Assembly: GCF_002443255.2 (NCBI RefSeq) | Contig: NW_019211458.1 | Location: forward strand, 39,441,897-39,505,896 | DNA: 64,000 nt | Direction of reading: 5' to 3' | Origin: Varroa destructor | Lineage: Eukaryota; Arthropoda; Arachnida; Mesostigmata; Varroidae | Shown here: in pieces, positions 50,101 through 61,093 of the stretch | Position numbering within the stretch: the stretch's first letter is position 1 | Layout: each line of letters begins with the position of its first letter | Notes under the pieces: model-generated | The model's database searches: none | Seen by the model: the letters and a program-made list of their open reading frames with translations, nothing else | What the model was told of the DNA's origin: nothing | Position numbers and translations under genes: made by a program

Positions 50101-53100
50101 TGACTCGTCGACGCCTGCACACATTATTAGTCCTGTCCCTTGCTCGCTACTTCGGCTTCTACTGTGGGTTCGCAGACAAAAAATAGCTTGCTGGAATATC
50201 GACGGGGACGAAAATCGGAATCTCTCCCAAAAACCGGCACAGTGTTTGCGACATACGCTCGCTTTGTATAGGATGGGATACAGATGTCTGTATACGAAAA
50301 CCTACAAAATACACTACGTACAGAAGAAGGGAGGACGGCAACGGCGAAAGCGGTGACTATAAGCGCTTTGACGCACCAGAGAAAAATGTACGGCAAAAAA
50401 GAGCGAAGTGAACTTGTCACTTACTATCAACAAACCTTAATCCTAGCGGCGCTCAGGATTCTGGTCTCTGTTTCCCGTCGTTCGAAAATGCTAGTCTTCT
50501 GGATAACTACCATAACCAGTGAGACCGCACGCCGCTCGTCATGAGAACAGAAGAGCACAACAAAGAGAGGCTCACGAAAGGGATTCCTTTTCCGTACGTA
50601 TGTACATACACATAAGCAAAGCACTTGAATAGATTATACCGCTGATGTTTGCCAACATGAACCATGACGGATTATAAAATAGAAAGTTAAGGGTTTAAAC
50701 TACTGCTTCGGTGAGTGATAGCAGCACCTAGTTCTGATGTCCTTTTCTTCGTTTGAGTCGACATCAAGCAGTCGTCGAACGCTGAGCTTGAACAAACGAT
50801 AAGCCAATAAATAAGGGAAGGAAACGTGTATGCTACTACGTCATCGGCCGGCAATTCGAAGAGGGGCCGGCTGGCTGGGTCTGGGCGCGAAACGGGTTTA
50901 ACTTCGTAGCTATGTCCCATATGGCATAACGGCTACACCGCAAAAGGCCGTTCTTCACTTTTTCGGGAAAAGAGCAGTAGGGCAAAATCGTACGAAGTCG
51001 ACAACGCACGATCCGCTTTCCGTTTCGCTTTCCCTATTCTGTTTCTCGTCCGATTACATCGGCTGTCGACAATCCCAGTGTGCTGTGTGGACGAAAGCTA
51101 GAAGCTTTGCAGAGAAAATCTAAATTCGGATAGAACTAAGCACAATTTTATTGCCTTTCAACAAACGGCTTGAAGAAGAAGGTCAGGATGGCTGGAACAA
51201 AATGACGCAACTTATTTTGCTGTCTCCGATGAAGGTATTAACGGGGGTATAAGCATCACCGCAGAGGTAAGTTCGGGCCATCTATTATGTGAAAGTAAAT
51301 AATCCTTTCGTACAAAAAGTGTCTTGTTATTTCAAGCCGTATTATTATTACACTATAGAATAGAAACAGGCACAAAGTTACAAAACCGGACAGGCCATGC
51401 ATTAGACATGCGGCTTGAAAGGATGGCTAGTAAATTCTATTGCCAACTGGACTCACCGTTCGATTGGTGTTAGATTCTTTAAGAATGGGCGCATTCAAGC
51501 TGACACTTTAGCCGCACTCAATGGCCGCCCGCGTCCTAAAGGTTGTAGACAAGACGACGCCAAGACGTACTTTGAAAGGAACCTCGCTTATTCTGATGGT
51601 CTGCACTCATCGTTATCCAACTACCCCACATACATGATATACACATAAATGAACGCATAACTGTCATATGAATTATGTTAGCAACTAGAAAAATGATTTT
51701 AGTGTCTTATTTCGGTCTCTTATTGAACTTTCTATGAACAAGGCTTGCGTTCGTGAAAAGCTCAAAGCACATAGGCACTGCATCCTACCTATGCGGTACC
51801 TCACGCGGAAATAGAAAAGTAAAAGGGCTTCTAATGAAGAAAATGGAGAATATATCCTGCGATATTTCACGATGCTCCTAGGCAAACGCTAGCTGGATTT
51901 ACAGGTGGACACGCGCCTCAGAAGCTGCATAGCATAAATATAGCCACTAGACTGAAAAGAAAAATATCGGTAAAGTTTACGGGCGAGACAACGTTGCGCC
52001 CTTGATTAGACGTGTATGTACACAAATGTTTTGCCTGTTTTACATTATTACTGGTTCCTACCTGTTCATTGGAAAAACCATACATTCTAAGTGTTTTCTC
52101 AAGGACGTCCACTTATCCTGTTTCGGAGAGTTCATAAAGAAAAAGGCAGATACACGAGGTAATGTAACGTAAACGCATTTCCAATATACTCATATATGCG
52201 GAAGTATGTCGAAACAGTCGCTAGTTTCATGCCACTGCTGTGCTAAATGATCATCCTGATGCAACTTTTATGGCTCGTCCGGATATCTCAATCGTTAGCT
52301 GGAAGCAGTCCCGACGTTTCCGAAAACACGATTATGAGGTCGGTCCCGGAGCCGGAAGCCAAAATTAGCTTATGACCCTAAATCGAGATTGCATGTTTCT
52401 AGCCAAAGATTGTTCGAATACGGCCTCCGCCTAAATTCGCTTTTCGACCTATTGAAACGGTTACAATTTCTATTTTTCGTAGACTTCAACACAGCAAAAG
52501 GGCGACACTAAAATAGGATACCACAGCAGACGAACCTAAGCGGTTGCGAGCACGCCCCGTCAGGTATCTGCGTGATATTTAGTCGATATATTTTAAACCT
52601 CGAGCTTATTGCTAATATAACGAACACGGAACGGTCTAGCTATTGCAATTGGTGGTTCGTATTGGCTAGTTTCAATGCTCTATATGTGAATATATCAAAA
52701 TGCGTTATGTACTAAAGGAGTTCCACCCCATGCTATTACTCTAATCGAATCTGTAACCAGGGGTTATAGGCCACATGACCTATACGACACAAGAGACAAA
52801 TTCGATGAACGTGTTCTTACTCGCTGATCCATTACTGTTATAGGCTAGTGTGCTAAAACCACAGAGCTGTTTCTCGTTTTCGTACAAAAGGATCAATACT
52901 TTGTTTAGAGGCCCTGTAGTGACACCCCAGGTGACCCCCGACGCCCTGTTGATGTTGCAGCGACAACTTCAGTGGGTCACTGGGCCTGCTAGAGGACACC
53001 AAAAACACATCCTGGTACAGTGACAACAATTGCAAGAGCATATATGTACACTGATTCGAATTGAAAGGCATATTTTGATTACGTGGCTTCGAGCAGGGTG

Positions 53101-54394
53101 GCAGTTATCTGACGTAAGGTTTGTTTAAAGGATTTTCTTATTATCCCAAACCAGTGCAATCAGCTTCTTATTAAGTTAGATTCCAGTCGTAAATAAACAT
53201 TAGATAATAACTGTTTCTTGGAAGTTCCTTTTTTATTGACACCTTGCTTCACCTCTATACAGCAGAGTGTACCAGCCTTTATTAACTGACGATCTTCCGA
53301 TCTCCTCTACCAGTTGGCCTCAGCAGATTGAATACTTGAATGCGATTACGGTCGGAGGTGTAAAGCTTTGCAAGAGGCCTTTCGCTGGACTTCGAAGGAG
53401 CCACTTGCTAGAAGTATTCGAGAAGGTAGAGCAGTTCTTTACGTAGATAGCTAGTTAGCTCGGATGCACCTATAACCCCAACTACATCTCGTTTACAGCA
53501 CCTAGGAACAATGGGAGGCTGAAACTTAGATAACTTTTCACTGTTTTTCGTTGTCGTCATACATTTGCTACCGTTATTTAACGGTATGTCGTTTCAGTTC
53601 CTATTTAAATAATAAATAAATAGTTAGTAGAAGTTAGTCCCAGGATTTGCTACCGTTTAGGGAATATGTGGCTACCTCGTAGCATTTCTGCTCCGATGTA
53701 TTGTGTATAGCCATATACACTGAATTGCCATAGGATACCGATGAAAACCTGATGGATTGTCAACTAGCAGTGGACGAAGGCGGCAGTTACCGATCGCCCA
53801 CTGTGGGCCTGTTGCCTGGCCTTAACATCATCACCTGGCGTGATTCGGTTCTCGGCAGGCATAGAGAATGGAATCCCCATGATAGGTGAGGATCGACTGA
53901 CTACTTAAAGCAAAGCTTCCTGATGCTATTGATTTACTCGTACACGCTACACGCTGTCGGGTTAAGTGATATAGCCAATTGGTTCAACCGGATCGAGTAA
54001 CTTTGTCGTTTCCTACCGACTATGTAAGATCATTGAAGATTGAAGCTCATAATAAGTCCGGACTTGAACGCGTAGATATGGCTTATTCACACTGCATTTT
54101 ATAAGTGGTATATGGATTACTATATTAGACCAAGTCGTTTATCTACGTGGCACTGAATTTAATTTTTCGAAAAGACATCAAAACCTGAGTCTCTTCTTTA
54201 CCTGACAATAACTGTATCAAGCTCTACGTCTGGCACTGTCTTTAAGCGTCGCTTCGATTCGTTACATCTAATCATTAATAGAATTATTAAAGGTATGATA
54301 TAGTATGAATAGGATCACTATAATCTTGTGCCGCTTTCCTTTGCTAAATTTTACTTTGTCGTCTACGTAAACTCTGCCTATCTCACGTTCCTAC
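47187..54394 (+). other. long intron after exon B
   Basis: This begins with donor GTAAGT and no clear downstream exon was found. Two segments are worth noting. At 51188-51274 an open stretch (WLEQNDATYFAVSDEGINGG...) ends at GCAGAG followed by GTAAGT, but its phase (1 in, 0 out) does not follow exon B. At 52961-53013 a TTGCAG acceptor opens DNFSGSLGLLEDTKNTS in phase 2, but the donor (GTACAG) is poor. Neither is called. Confidence 0.35.
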
Positions 54395-54830
54395 GTGAAA
54401 ATGAATCAGCACTCATTTACTGAGACCAAATCATCGTCTTTTATGCGGCGAGGGCTTTCTGTCGAACGTCAACGTGGCCTGCAGTTGTTTGTAACCCCTA
54501 CGTATTTTCTGGCGGACTCTGCAGTCACGCTGAGCCGTCTACTGTGGCGCCAGCCAGCATCGCCGAGTATAAGCGCCTTTTCGTACCGCGATCCTATCCA
54601 GAGTCCTTGGTTTCAAACGAATGACGGCCCGAACATCTATTCCAAAGGCACAGGCCAGGTTAGTCAAAGGCAGAACAGACAATTCGCAAGAACGGTTTAT
54701 TCACGTTCACACCATTGCCCGTCTTCACCCTCATGCTAACTACAGTGCTGATACAACAACGGGACGACAAGCAGCTTCGTGGCTCGAGGGTCCGCCTGTA
54801 TGGCTGACTACCGCAGCTGATTGCACTTAA
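54395..54830 (+). mobile_element. decayed BEL/Pao-type LTR retrotransposon fragment
   Basis: The plus-strand frame at 54621-54830 ends with NYSADTTTGRQAASWLEGPP followed by VWLTT. BEL/Pao polyproteins carry, just after the RNase H region, an N-x-AD-x-x-x-RG block followed by W-W-x-GP-x-WL. The two blocks keep their order but are crowded: the RG is eroded to GRQ and the spacing is short. The frame stops at TAA shortly after. The segment from 54395 is open in another frame (114 codons) and may be the same element shifted, but I cannot align it. No LTRs, reverse transcriptase or integrase motifs were found, so only a scrap remains. Confidence 0.4.
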
Positions 54831-54853
54831 TCAGAGAAAGAAACTCATCGAGT

Positions 54854-55610
54854 CTAGTGAAGTGTCCAGACTCTCCGGAAGACGGCACATGCATGAAGAA
54901 ACGGATGATTGGAACACGAGCCAGTCACAAAAAGCTGTAAAATGCTGAGATCGTACTTCTTAACCGCATTCGTCGTCGCCTGACACTGAAATGCATATTT
55001 CTCCATCAGAACTTTTGCTCCAGCAAAAGCTGGTGCTACTGCAGCTACCGCCACCACAGACATCGTATTCTCACGCTGATCCCCCGGTATTTCTGACTTG
55101 AACGCCCTCCCCCAGCCATCACTTAGTTTCACTGGATCTCGATAATCTCTTTTGAACGCCTCCATTTTGCCCCGACTAAGCAACTAAAAAAGGGTGTTTT
55201 TGCAGAATAGCTTGTTCGGTATCACAAAAATTCTGTGCCCCGCGATTTAATCAACAACGCTTCTATGAGGCAGGGTTTACTTGTTGTCAGTATAATTTTG
55301 TCAGCTAGGTTAACCCAAATGTTAACAAGGTAAGTAGTTTTTTTAAGTGATATATTTCTTTTCATACGCGCAGGACGACCGTCGATGCTGCGATGAGTGT
55401 GGATAGTTACTAACGTACCGGCTCTTGCTTCTGCATAAAAGAACTGGCAGTAAACGTCACGAAAACGCCAGTAACAGGTCTATATTTTAACGAGAAGGTT
55501 ACATACACTGCAGGTTCCTTAAAAACAGGAACGAACCGCTGCTGCAGGTTGTCACGATTACTCGGATGGCATTGTGGTAATGGTAGGAACTCACAGAGGC
55601 AATGTAACAT
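54854..55610 (-). CDS. candidate two-exon gene, 173 aa, unidentified
   Basis: Minus strand. Exon 1 runs from 55610 to 55419 (64 codons from ATG, in-frame TAG just upstream) and ends at CCG followed by a GTACGT donor. A 235-bp intron ends in a strong acceptor (CCCTTTTTTAG, before 55183). Exon 2, 55183-54854, is open for 109 codons to TAG. Both exons are in phase 0, so the joined frame stays open. Exon 2 is very protein-like: MEAFKRDYRDPVKLSDGWGR, then an Ala/Val-rich hydrophobic stretch (MSVVAVAAVAPAFAGAKVLM) that could be a membrane segment. If unspliced, translation could instead begin at the ATG at 55165, which has an ideal context (AAA ATG G), giving 103 aa. No family was recognised. It sits beside the retrotransposon scrap inside the presumed plus-strand intron. 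Confidence 0.3.
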
Positions 55611-57020
55611 TGAGGCCTGCTGTCTTACGGGCTAGTTTGACTTGGATCTTCATACATACGGTCGCGACTTACAAACTACAACCATTTACCAAAACTCGCC
55701 CATTGCGCTAATATTATGTATGGATATACGTATATACGAGATGCTATTAGCAAAAGTCACACTAGTGGCAACCGCTTGTAGAAGCAGGTGTTCACAGATC
55801 CAGTCAGGCCGACCGCTCGGCATTTTGTTTCCGAGCAAAACACGTGCTTATGTGTTAGTATCGGTCTTAAAAGCCGATAGAGGCAAAGACAAACCTGAAG
55901 GAAGGGGAAGTTAATTCAAATCTTAATTGGCGCCACACGGTTGTATTGCGAATGCTGCACGTGGCAGTAACACAATGAAGCTCCTAGTGACAATGTCTTA
56001 CTATATATATGTATAGTACACCGATTAATCGGTATCACCTTTATAGGAGAAACTGTCCCGCTGGACTAGGTCACAAAACGTCCGATTGTAACATGTACAG
56101 GTTAGGTCTGATGAGTTCACTAACAGAGAGCCGTGACTGATGTATACCGAGCCATCCATGTACAGAAATAGTCCAATCATGACGTGCATGTTCGTCATAA
56201 ATAAACATTTTTAAGTCCTCTTGACTAAAAACTTGTTCCGCACCCATGTCGTCTTGACGGTACAATTTTGTATGCTCGGATTTGAATTGAATCTGTGTGC
56301 GCTGAAAAAGCGTCCTACGTTCTACAGAGTAGTCAGTTGAAGCCCATCATACGAACCCCACTACTCCCATCTAACGGAGCACTGCTATTTTGTACTTCAC
56401 GTAACGACGCCATACGCTAGTAGCGGACGTACCGCTCTCGATAGTCACGTTACGGCCATCCCTCGATCGTCGCATGGCTAAAAATACCGAGGGGTGGAGA
56501 ACGAAACCTGCACGTTTTCGTTAGCAGTATTATTTTGTGATATAGAAAATTGGTTTGCAAATAAGGGTGCCAGTGAGATAGCTTTGTTGAGTCTAGCTAG
56601 CCCAGTAATGTGGTGCTATTATTGTTATTAAAAACATAGTCATGCCACATAATACGCTAATTACGGTAGTTTATTCGTGAATTTTAAACGACCCATCTAC
56701 AAATCGGCTATAACAGGCCAATGTATGTGCATTTAGAATGATGTGACAGTTTTGTAAACGATGTATTTGAGCCCTGTTGTCGACCTTCATATGTCGGACC
56801 TTAGATTCGATCACTCGCCGAAGCCCATGGTTAATACTATATTTCTAGTATATTCGTATCTTGTGACGGTAAATTATAGTGTGCTTAAATAACACAGCGG
56901 TAGACGTTTCGCTAAAAGAATAATGATTCATCATCAAGCTCTTTTGCGTTACTAATTTAGGTAAACAATGCTAGCTTGATTCGTGAGACGGGCAACAACT
57001 CTATCAGCGCTGACTGGCAC
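55611..57020. other. intron-like stretch
   Basis: No supported gene. The plus-strand frame from 55642 starts from TTG and has no recognised domain. Confidence 0.4.
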
Positions 57021-57024
57021 CGCT

Positions 57025-57105
57025 AAAAAAACGGATCCATTTTAGGATTCGAACACAGGATTCACGTGTTTCGTAGGCGAGCACATTGCCACTGATGCGT
57101 TGTGT
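57025..57105 (-). mobile_element. tRNA-derived SINE-like fragment or tRNA pseudogene
   Basis: On the minus strand the order is: an A-box-like CAGTGGCAATGTGC (about 57095-57082), CTCGCCTACGAA where an anticodon arm would be, a B-box GTTCGAATCC (57054-57045), and then a run of seven T (57031-57025) as a pol III terminator. Spacing between A- and B-box is tRNA-like. The arms do not close into a proper cloverleaf (the T-stem mismatches and the acceptor stem is absent), so it is not a working tRNA. It is more likely the head of a tRNA-derived SINE. Confidence 0.4.
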
Positions 57106-59559
57106 TTTACATAGCTTCAAATGGGCATTGAAGTAACAGGGTTTTAGCCTTGATAAAAAAAGTACGCTTCTCTGAAGCTGCTCAAAGGTCTTTTGTGTAA
57201 GTGGTTTATGTTTAAGGTCGTTCATTTTCAGATTACAGACTTTTTGCCATCTATAAGTCAACCAAATGCTAGCCCTTTGTTAACTTTACTGACATGCTTT
57301 ACTAGGCAAACGAATCTAATCAAATTCCTGTAGCATGTTCGTATAGATAAGTGAGTTATATGAAATCTGTATTCTAACCTTACCGATCGCCTGTGACTAA
57401 AAAAGTGAAAATAGCGTTTCTGTACGACACTTGGTAAACTTTTATACAAAAATGCTACACAGAAGCTCACGAGTGCAGGGTAACCTCTGTCTTCGTCCTC
57501 GTTACGGTTCCTTTTCGGTTTTAAGCAAATATATTGCTTAGAGCCCATCTCGACCGCGATAGATTAATTCCTTCAGCCTATATTTGTATCGACTAATTGA
57601 TAATCCGTTAAAACGGACCAGTACGACGGTCACATTTCAATAACCGCATGAGACGAGAAGCTCGTGTAGACAAACAAAAATAATAGCGGATCTCAGCAAC
57701 GATAGAAGTCAAAGAAGATAAAAAATATAGCAAAATATAAATGATTTTCAAACCAGCAGGGGAAATTGGGGCTGTTGCTGGTAGAAAGTTGACGCTTGCC
57801 TGTGTCACTGGCCGGCACAGATGCTGGCTAAACATCTGATGTTGCTGAAACTATTGTGCCCGCGACTACCTCTATGTGTCGTACTACACGCTAGCTTCAA
57901 GCGCCGTTCCTATTTTTATTATGCCAAGTAGACTGAGAGACTGGGGTATACCATACCTTATAGAGGAGTTATTATTATTTTTCTAGTTTCAATATAAAAG
58001 CGTAACGATCACAGTGGTCATACTGTCGACTTCATTTTCCTTTCTTTAATAATACTTTGGCTTGTGGTCGTTCACCATAAGATTGTATAGTCGAATAAGC
58101 AACGCTTTTTTATATATCTAATCAAACATATTGCTTGCTTGAACTCATATTTATCCCAACGGTTCCGGAAACGAGTATTTGGGGTCATTTTTTTTCCGCC
58201 ATCTGTTTATTACATGTTCGTACGGCTATTGCCCACAGGCTACCGCAACTGGGCGAATCATCGACTGCTATGGGTGCGAATCGATCCTAAGTGTACGAGG
58301 TGTTGGCGAGTAATTTAAATTAACTGCAAAATAAGCGTAAGCGGGAATACAAATTGTAGCTTTTTATGAAACACTTAGAGGTTTTAGTCGTACGATTTCG
58401 AGCTCAAAATGTTTAAAAATTAGCACAAAAAAAAAACACGAATTGGGACTGGCTTCGCTGACGTCTGCCACTGTTCGTCTGTTTAAAGGGATCGCCATAT
58501 AAGACGTACAAGGGTTTAAGATAGAAACTTAAGCGTCCAAAGGACTCACTGTTCAGGCCAGACTGGCAGTATGACAATATATAACGAACCAGAATCTAAA
58601 GGACATCAGGCAAGTCAAAGTGGGGAAGCTCATGTTAAGCTACGACCTTTCTCTATTCGGTTCGTCACTTGACTCAAACGAAGGTGGTAGCCAAATAACA
58701 ATAGTTCTACGTTATTTATATTGACAACTACTGAAAAACCGCTTGGCGAACCTTCTTAGGGTAATGCGGTAACAAATGAGCTGAAGATTTTTAAAGTTTC
58801 GTTCACGTACATTCAGAAACACTACTACTCTGTTATACTACGCAGTGTGTGTATATATAATTTCGTCGTTAGAGTTTCACAGAAGACTAAATACGCCGAC
58901 AACTTTACAGCGTACATTGGTCTTGGAAACGTAATTCCATTGCTACATATTTAGGACAATACCTATGATCACACAACAGCAAATAGCATAAAAAAGGACC
59001 TCGGTGCCATAGCATTGGCCTGCCTGTGTTGTTATAAGTTGCGAAAAGAGTAACATTTCTAAACGGAGATAACATAGTCGCATAGGAACATCAAAATAGC
59101 CTGCCCCGTAGCGTGGACAGGAGTGGGCCTTGCAGAAGGTGTTTGCCAGAGTGTTTCGTTTATCCTGACGATTAACGACAATGAAAAAGCAGGCGATCAG
59201 CGGTCAAACTCACTCGCTTAGTATGATCTAGTAATAGATATACTGACACGTCAGCAACTTCTTACATTGACGTTTTCCTGAACGACGGTGACATCGTACG
59301 CCATCTCAGTTAACGGTGCGATCAGTCCAGCGGCTGTTTCGAGTATCCGACTCCCGGTGCCTTATGATCTGCTCGTTGAGATGACTTGCGTTACGTATAA
59401 ATTCATAGTTGCATCACATCTCCGGCTTTGTGGCTCCCTTGTATAACGTCGATTTACTTCCAAGAGTTTCTGCCATTATCAGTAGGTCCCTGTCTTATCG
59501 TGGGCGTTTCAGGTGTATTTATTTTGCTAATTTTAGTTTCCCGTGTCCAGTAAGTACTT
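57106..59559. other. intron-like stretch
   Basis: No gene supported. AT-rich, with short homopolymers such as an A run near 58427. Confidence 0.4.
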
Positions 59560-61093
59560 TATTACAATTGATTGTCCCCAAATTCTGACGCGGAAAATAT
59601 TCCCAGGGCCTTTTTGTCTTCTCGGTCCCGCTCGAACGCCTTTCTCCTCATTTGTCACAGCGTTGTCCGTGCAGTTCCGTATGCATGCCGATTTGCTTCA
59701 GCGTAATCCTTAAGTATCCGAATAAGTGCTTTTTGCTAGCGTTTTTTCAAGAGTTTATATGGCTTTTTCAGTTCTAGGTCTTTCCCTGAGAAGGTCACTG
59801 CTGCTCTTTTGGACAAATTGAATATTAACTGAGGTCTGTGCCCGACTTGCGTTGTATTATTCAACGTCCATTGACGACCTGGTAGGCGTGTACGACCGAG
59901 ACCAGAGCGTGTTCGAATAGAAGTCTTCCTATCTTGAACCTCTTCATTCTAACTTAGTTCAGCTGCTGATTCGTTTCTCTGACTCTGCTATACACAACGG
60001 GACAGTGCTGGCGACGTCGGGTATCCTTATTTTAGTGGTAGTGTCGTACGAGTAGGCCGTTTTCCTTACACAATTTGAATATTCCTATCCGTCCGGGATT
60101 CATATCGTATTCGGTTAGCATTTTCTACAGCTGGTTGCTCCTATCGACTTTATCATGTGCTTGAATCGCATTATGCGGACATATGTTAAGCCCTTGATTT
60201 AATCTCTAGCCATATCTATTATGACGACAGAATAAAGAAATTTTCTCAAATCAAATTTGCATTTCTCTTAAAGATTCTTTTTTCCTGCCTATGCTTTTAT
60301 CCCCTACAAATAAACTTGTACGATATGCAGGAAACTGTGATGTGTCAATAGGTCGTAAGGGTTCTCATCTTGGACAAACTTTTCCCCGCTAATAAGACGG
60401 TTCTTTCGCTCGACTGGTACAGGGTTTCATCTACTTTAGCTAAGATGTTGTTGAATAAACTCGCTATATATGCTTGGCCCAGTTCTTCCAGTTACTTTAT
60501 GAATGTTATCAGTGTATCGTACACTTTTGCAGCGGCTCTAGTTAACATCGTCCGAAGCATTTTTCTATTTGCTGTGTGATACTTGCTACTGCTGTGGTAT
60601 CTCCTACACGTCGTATAAGCGTGTCGCTTCATCATTTTGTAACTCTCTGCTGCAATAGACGCTCCTCTCGTTGTTGTTTCTTGCGGACACTGTCTTCAGC
60701 TAACACTATTTTAGCTTCCGTGCATATCGCGTGCAAGATGCGCGTACATTGCGTTTGTTTAATTGTCAGCCTTTCACGTTTCAGAAGCGTAGACACTTCC
60801 GGGACTGCTTCGAACAGCGTCATCTTGCCAGTGACGGTTGAATAGTTGTCAACTGTAAATTCCCTTAAGTCAAGACCGTTTGCTTTATGTCGTTCGATTC
60901 GTAGAAAAGGTTCGAGCGTGCTGTCGAATTTAGCACGGTTACTTTCAGGGTATGTACTTTGGGAAATGTATGTTATCGTTCGCACAGACATTGGCCGCGT
61001 CGTTTGACGCTGTGGTGACCTTGCGGTTGTCGTGGTCATTGTCGTTAGTCGTATCCGGTCTGCTTCTTTTTGGGAGATTCTAGAGTATAGCAT
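59560..61093 (-). pseudogene. decayed minus-strand coding block, possibly Gag-like
   Basis: Reading the minus strand from 61093 there is an intact ATG-started frame of 153 codons to 60632, hydrophilic and ending in a charged helix (SVRKKQQREERLLQQRVTK). Coding-like sequence continues past the stops in shifted frames. About 60540-60345 gives TRAAAKVYDTLITF, one stop, then LEELGQAYIASLFNNILAKV and DETLYQ. About 59736-59560 gives KALIRILKDYAEANRHAYGT and later a run of charged residues. Repeated stops and frame changes in one direction over 1.5 kb point to an eroded gene. The middle block (a TRAA start, then spaced Leu and VDE) recalls the helical N-terminal part of BEL/Pao Gag. That link is weak, and a host pseudogene is equally possible. 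Confidence 0.35.

Noticed and set aside
51188..51274. Possible exon ending at GCAGAG followed by GTAAGT
   Set aside because: Attractive peptide and donor, but the acceptor is weak and the phase (1 in, 0 out) does not follow exon B.
52961..53013. Possible phase-2 exon (DNFSGSLGLLEDTKNTS)
   Set aside because: The GTACAG donor is poor, and the opposite strand is equally open. Not enough to call.
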